From Sequoia sempervirens (lineage: Eukaryota > Streptophyta > Pinopsida > Cupressales > Cupressaceae): a DNA stretch of 64,000 nucleotides. The position numbers were made by a program, and so were the translations under genes. The stretch spans positions 16,374,322 through 16,438,321 of the forward strand of contig VDFB02000001.1 of NCBI GenBank assembly GCA_007258455.2, read 5' to 3'. Under the pieces are notes generated by a model. That model saw only the letters and a list, made by a program, of their open reading frames with translations, was not told the DNA's origin and did no database searches. Of this stretch, positions 60,054 to 64,000 are shown one piece after another; the first letter of the stretch is position 1, and every line of letters begins with the position of its first letter.

Positions 60054-60218
60054 GGCAACACCATCTGGTCTATACCAATCTAGAGAATTAAACTCAAGAT
60101 CAGTATATATGGAACCTACAAGTTCTCTAGTTAGGGTGTCAGCTAGTGGATTATTTTCTCATTTTATCCATTCAATGTCAAAATCATATCTAAGGAACTC
60201 GAAATACCATCTATCAAT

Positions 60219-60680
60219 TCAACCTTGAGCAATATCTTTGTTCGGATTCTTCTTGAGTAGGCTTCTCATGGCTTGACTATCAGTTTTCACAGTGAATTTT
60301 ACTGGCTTCAGGAAGATCTTAAACTTTTCTATTCCTTTTTTGACTGCCAGTATTTCTTTCTCATAAATATGATATATGCTTTCTGTATCTATGAAAGTAC
60401 TAGAACGATATCCACAAATATTTTGCTTTCCATTTCCTTCTTCCTGTATTAGCACAGTAGACCAGGTGTTATCAGAAGCATCAGTGTACAGAAATAAAGG
60501 TAAGTCAGAAGCAGGAGTCTGCGAAGCAGGCAAATGTTGACATTTTGCTTTAATTCTTTGAACTGCTTCTATTGCTTCTAGAGACCATCCTTCTTTCTTT
60601 CCTTTTAGATGAGATTGAATAATTTGGCGATCTTCAGCTAAGCCTTTATAGAAAGGGGAAACATAATTCAGACATCCCAA
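60219..60680 (-). pseudogene. RNase H of G
   Basis: LFLYTDASDNTWSTVL carries the first catalytic D (about 60,475). IYEKEILAVKKGIEKF carries the E, and KFTVKTDSQAMRSLL the next D (about 60,275). Upstream are FLGCLNYVSPF and other connection-region words. The frame ends at a TGA (60,219) before the last helix, which continues in frame. Confidence 0.8.
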
Positions 60681-60749
60681 AAATCTATGAATTTGCTTTT
60701 TATCCCGAAGAAAGTCAGGGAATTCCTAAATTCGCTGTAAGATATGTGG

Positions 60750-61370
60750 CTAAAGTTGAACTTGGCCATTACTCAGGTGTAAGCCAAGAAAATCAATTTG
60801 GCTTTGTCCAATCACCATATTTTTAGCTGTTAAACATATCCCATGTTTTCTAATGGCTACATAGAGTTCTTCAAGATGCTGCAAATGATCAGTAACTGAA
60901 TCAGAGAAGATAAGAATATCATCAATATAAACAGGACAAAAGTCTTTTAGATGCCTTAGTGCCTGATCCATGCATCTTTGGAAATATGCAGGAGATGTAC
61001 ACAAGCTGAAAGGCATGAAATTCCATTCATACAATCCTTGTGGGACTGAGAATGCTATCTTATATCTGTCTGATTCTGTTACCATAATTTTCCAGAATCC
61101 TGATTTACAGTCAAACTTTGAAAAAAGCTTTTTAGTGGCAGCTCTTCTGATTAAATCAGTGCTAAATGGTATGGGATAGTTAAATGGAAGGATAATGTCA
61201 TTAAGAGGCTTATAATTGATGCAAAGTCTCTTTTTCCCTCTTACCTGTTCTGCTCTCTTGTTGACTAGGAAAGTTGAGCATGCAAATGGACTTTTACTGG
61301 GACGGATGAAATGTCTGTTAAGTAATTCTTGCAACTGTTCGTCCATTTCTTTTGTTTCTTTTGGACTCAT
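60750..61370 (-). pseudogene. Reverse transcriptase of G
   Basis: Pararetrovirus-type RT. GKKRLCINYKPLNDIILPFN, KLFSKFDCKSGFWKI (catalytic D, the FDCKSGFW wording typical of caulimovirids), SVPQGLYEWNFMPFSL, and the active site YIDDILIFS at about 60,909-60,935. Stops at 60,750 (TAG) and just after it (about 60,726) separate it from RNase H in frame. The active-site residues are intact. Confidence 0.85.
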
Positions 61371-61442
61371 TAGATAGGCTGGCTCATGAGGTATGAATGA
61401 TTGACACTCTGGCCGTATTTGTATTTCACATTCTTCATGATC

Positions 61443-61985
61443 CTAGGACCAAAACTGCAATGGGTTCATGCTGCAACAATCTATTTCAAATCTCTGTTTA
61501 ATTTCATTGAACACATCAGGAGGTTTCTCTGCTAGTTCTTTTACTGACTCTTTCTGTTTCTTTTTCTCGCTATGTTCAAACTTATGGTTCACAATTTTAA
61601 GTGCAGGAATCTCAATTTTTCCATCTTCGTGTCTTAAAGAAATCTTATGTTTCCAAAACTGGAGTGGCTCATATTTTGTTAGAAACAAACATCCCAATAG
61701 AACATCATCTTCTAGATCATTATACTCAATGAAATCAGTGATGAAAATTTGACCCATAATTTCTATGTGGACATCTTGTGCATACCTGCTCATTTGATTC
61801 CTGTCTCCGTTAATTGCATAACTATGTGGAAGATCAGGTCGTTCTTTCCAGAATTCTATAGGAATAGCATTGGTTTTTGCCAATGATCTAGAGGAACCTG
61901 TATCCACAAATGCATCCAATGGAATTTTCTTATATCTGTGAAAACAAAAATTAATTCTGATATAGTTACCATTGTTTGCAAGCAA
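61443..61985 (-). pseudogene. Aspartic protease of G
   Basis: DAFVDTGSSRSLAKTNAIPI carries the D-T-G triad (about 61,891-61,907). A flap-like FITDFIEYNDLEDDVLLGCL follows, with the hydrophobic-hydrophobic-G of retroviral-type proteases. A TAG at 61,443 separates it from RT, in the same frame. Confidence 0.75.
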
Positions 61986-62162
61986 TAGAGAGCAATATTT
62001 TTAATTTGTTCTTTCATTAAGACTATTGCTGATGTTGCTAGCTTCTGATTCTTCTTCTTGTGTTGCTTCTGTTTTAGACTCTTCTACTTTGAATAGAATA
62101 TCTTTGATTTCTCCCACTTTTGCAGAGAGATTCCTAATTTCTTTTTGCTAAGTTATAAGCAA

Positions 62163-62624
62163 TCATTTTAAATATACAACATCATCCATTAGTAGATCAA
62201 ATTTCTTAAGGATTGCAATAACATCAGTATCAGCATCAAAAATTTTGGATTTGGAAGAAGAGACTTTTTCTTTTCCTTTTCTCTGCCATGGATGGATCCT
62301 GTATCCATGGTCCATTTCCATTTCAACCCCTTTTTGGGGTTTTTTCTGTAATCTGAGTTGTTTTTCCACCTTAGCTTTATCTGATTATAAGCTCTTTAAT
62401 TTTGCCAGGTGGTGGTGGACAACTTTCTTTCTTTCGTCCTTTCTTCCTGCCATTTTGTAAGGATCTTTTGATTTTTCAATATGTATTTTGACTTTTAGAT
62501 CTTGCAAAGTGCTCTTAAGAAGTGAGGTTAGAAAATCCTCATCTAGGTCTGAGCTCTCTGATTCAGGGTCAGACAAATTTTGCATATGTCTATGATGATC
62601 CTTTACATCTTTGAATTTTAACAT
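62163..62624 (-). pseudogene. Lysine/acid-rich linker of G polyprotein
   Basis: Two open stretches in the polyprotein frame (62,624-62,385 and 62,369-62,163), separated by a TAA. They have an acidic patch (DPESESSDLDEDFLTSLLKS) and lysine-rich parts, with possible coiled-coil character up to about 62,030. This lies between knuckle and protease. No enzyme motif. Confidence 0.45.
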
Positions 62625-62699
62625 GAAACTAGAATCAGGAACAACTTCAACTAATTCATACAGATCTTGTAATTTTGTAATATTGCTACTATCAACAAC

Positions 62700-63992
62700 T
62701 TACCATCCTAGGTTATCTTGTTCAAACATTGCATAAATCTTTGTGCCAAGATTTAATTTCTTAGGATAGTTAGTAGCATAATGAGGTCCTTTACAAATAA
62801 AGCATTTAATTCATTTTGGGGCCTTATTATTTCTTTTCCTCAACAGGTATGGGGTTGTTCTATGAAACTTTCTTCTCTTGTAGGGGACTACCCTATATTT
62901 CTTCTAGGATCCATACTTACCATGCTTGTTGCGTCTGAAGGTGTATTCTCCTTCATGATATTTGTTTTGATAACACCTTCTACATTTACATTTTCTACAA
63001 CAACGTCCTTTTTTGAACTGTTTTAATTGCTGGAAATCCCTAAGCTGATTGATGGGAGGAAGATCACAAAATTCTTTTAAATTACATGAGTAGTTATATT
63101 CTTCCTTATTGAGTTGGAGAGCACCCAACAGACCTTGCTTTTGCAGCTTGTACCTAATCAATCTTTTTATTGTAAGGAAACTTACATCATCAAGTTGTTT
63201 ATGTTCTTTTTTGATTCTATAGTCTTGTGCCCATGCACCTAAGCCACAGGGAAGATAATTCAAATAATACTACTTTGTAGTTAGGTCATGCATTTTATTT
63301 GCTGCAACCATATAAGATTCAAACATGCAGTTGTATTCATCAAATTTAGCTAAATTATTTAGCTTCATGGATTGCAGAATCTTATTGGCTTCTAGGGCTT
63401 GATTAGAGATATCATCATAGAAAATATCTGTTAATAACCATTTGAATTCATCAAATCCAACTTGAAATATATCATCTTTTCCTAGATTTTTAGGATCCAC
63501 CAAAATTGGATCTGTTGATTGAGCAGGAATGGTTTTAGGCATTGGGCCTTGATCTAGCAGATTGTTCCACCAATTTCTCAATTTTCCAGACATAAGTCTT
63601 ATAGTATAAAGAACTTTTGTGGGTTCTGTCCATGAACCACTTCTTTCATATAAATTTTCTAATGTATCAGTCTAGGTTCAGATTGCTTCATATGGGATAA
63701 CCAATTTATCAATGTTTAAAATCTAACCACTAGATGCATAAGGTCGCATCTACTCAGGCTTGAGGTTCTCCATGATTGGTTCTTGCATTTCAATATCCAT
63801 GGTTAACTTCTTCAATGATTCCCATGGTTCTTTTTCTTCTATTTGCTTATATTCAAAAAAATCTAAAACAATTTCCTCAAATTCATTATTTATAGAAGAA
63901 TCAGAGTCACTAGGACTGTTAGAAACAATTAAAGTATCTACATCAGAAGATTCAACATTAGATTCTTTATTTCCATAACTAGGTTCATCCAT
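62700..63992 (-). pseudogene. Coat-protein region of G with zinc knuckle
   Basis: The acidic N-terminal part is at 63,992-63,750. Then come stops at 63,750, 63,723, 63,678 and 63,672. The capsid-like core is at 63,593-62,904 (GKLRNWWNNLLDQG, YYLNYLPCGLGAWAQDY, LIRYKLQKQGLLG). A basic cysteine-rich stretch follows (KKGRCCRKCKCRRCYQNKYH) and then CFICKGPHYATNY near 62,795-62,755, a CX2CX3H form whose last cysteine position is Y. Capsid core plus knuckle ahead of the protease matches the caulimovirid order. All breaks are stop codons. Confidence 0.65.
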
Positions 63993-64000
63993 GTAGACTG

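Larger units (their letters stand above)
58811..64000 (-). mobile_element. Endogenous caulimovirid (pararetrovirus) G, partial
   Basis: A minus-strand integrated copy of a plant pararetrovirus relative, entering at the right edge and ending at a PBS-like TGGTATCA (58,811). The order is coat-protein region, CCHC-like knuckle, aspartic protease, RT and RNase H, then a C-terminal extension. No integrase is present, which fits Caulimoviridae rather than Ty3. From 63,992 to 59,361 (1,544 codons) all coding segments fall in one frame; at least 15 in-frame stops and no frameshift are seen, so this copy cannot make the polyprotein. The movement protein would lie beyond the window. A flanking second copy or host junction on the right is not visible. 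Confidence 0.8.

Overview
The window looks like intergenic DNA from a large, retrotransposon-rich plant nuclear genome. I see no ordinary host gene, no tRNA or rRNA gene and nothing bacterial. The element types (Athila-like and Tat-like Ty3 elements over 11-20 kb long, plus an endogenous caulimovirid) and the slow stop-codon decay would fit a gymnosperm such as a conifer. That assignment is inference, and a large-genome angiosperm is not excluded.

Layout, left to right. (1) 1-4,550: 5' part of a minus-strand Tat-like element 'I' (gag start, leader, PBS, 5' LTR). (2) 4,551-7,677: plus-strand Ty3 fragment 'D' with a broken protease region, ending in an LTR start. (3) 7,678-20,137: complete non-autonomous LTR element 'C' (minus) with a 5-bp target-site duplication CATTT, inserted into that LTR. 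It carries the only long intact ORF of the window (638 codons, with a G-patch), a SINE-like insertion and a partly duplicated 3' LTR. (4) 20,138-25,330: the interrupted LTR-like sequence resumes, and a diverged inverted copy lies 2.4 kb further on. The two arms bracket a broken gene called ORF3 here. (5) 26,640-26,905: the end of an Athila-like pol ('E', minus). (6) 26,919-58,641: a Tat-like element 'H' (minus, about 20.3 kb of its own sequence) with gag, protease, G-patch, RT, RNase H, a second archaeal-type RNase H and integrase. Its 3' part carries an opposite-strand, apparently spliced gene with a plant mobile domain and a coiled coil. (7) 34,412-45,848: a complete Athila-like element 'A' (minus) nested in H, with 1.3-kb LTRs, PBS, PPT, a one-mismatch 5-bp TSD, gag-PR-RT-RH-IN and a third ORF (ORF3) between pol and the 3' LTR. 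(8) 58,455-58,810: a nearly perfect 169-bp palindrome that truncates H's 5' LTR. (9) 58,811-64,000: an endogenous caulimovirid 'G' (minus) with coat-protein region, zinc knuckle, protease, RT and RNase H, no integrase, and an unrecognised C-terminal extension, all in one frame broken only by stop codons.

Nesting and order of events: I and C inserted into D; H inserted into E; A inserted into H. Most coding regions keep one frame for kilobases and are broken mainly by TAG, TGA and TAA codons. This is the pattern expected when methylated cytosines decay in silenced elements with few indels. The most interesting points are the ORF3 family in two contexts (after pol in A, and inside a long inverted repeat at 20-25 kb), the antisense spliced PMD gene in H, the preserved G-patch ORF in C, the caulimovirid C-terminal extension, and the palindrome at the H/G junction.
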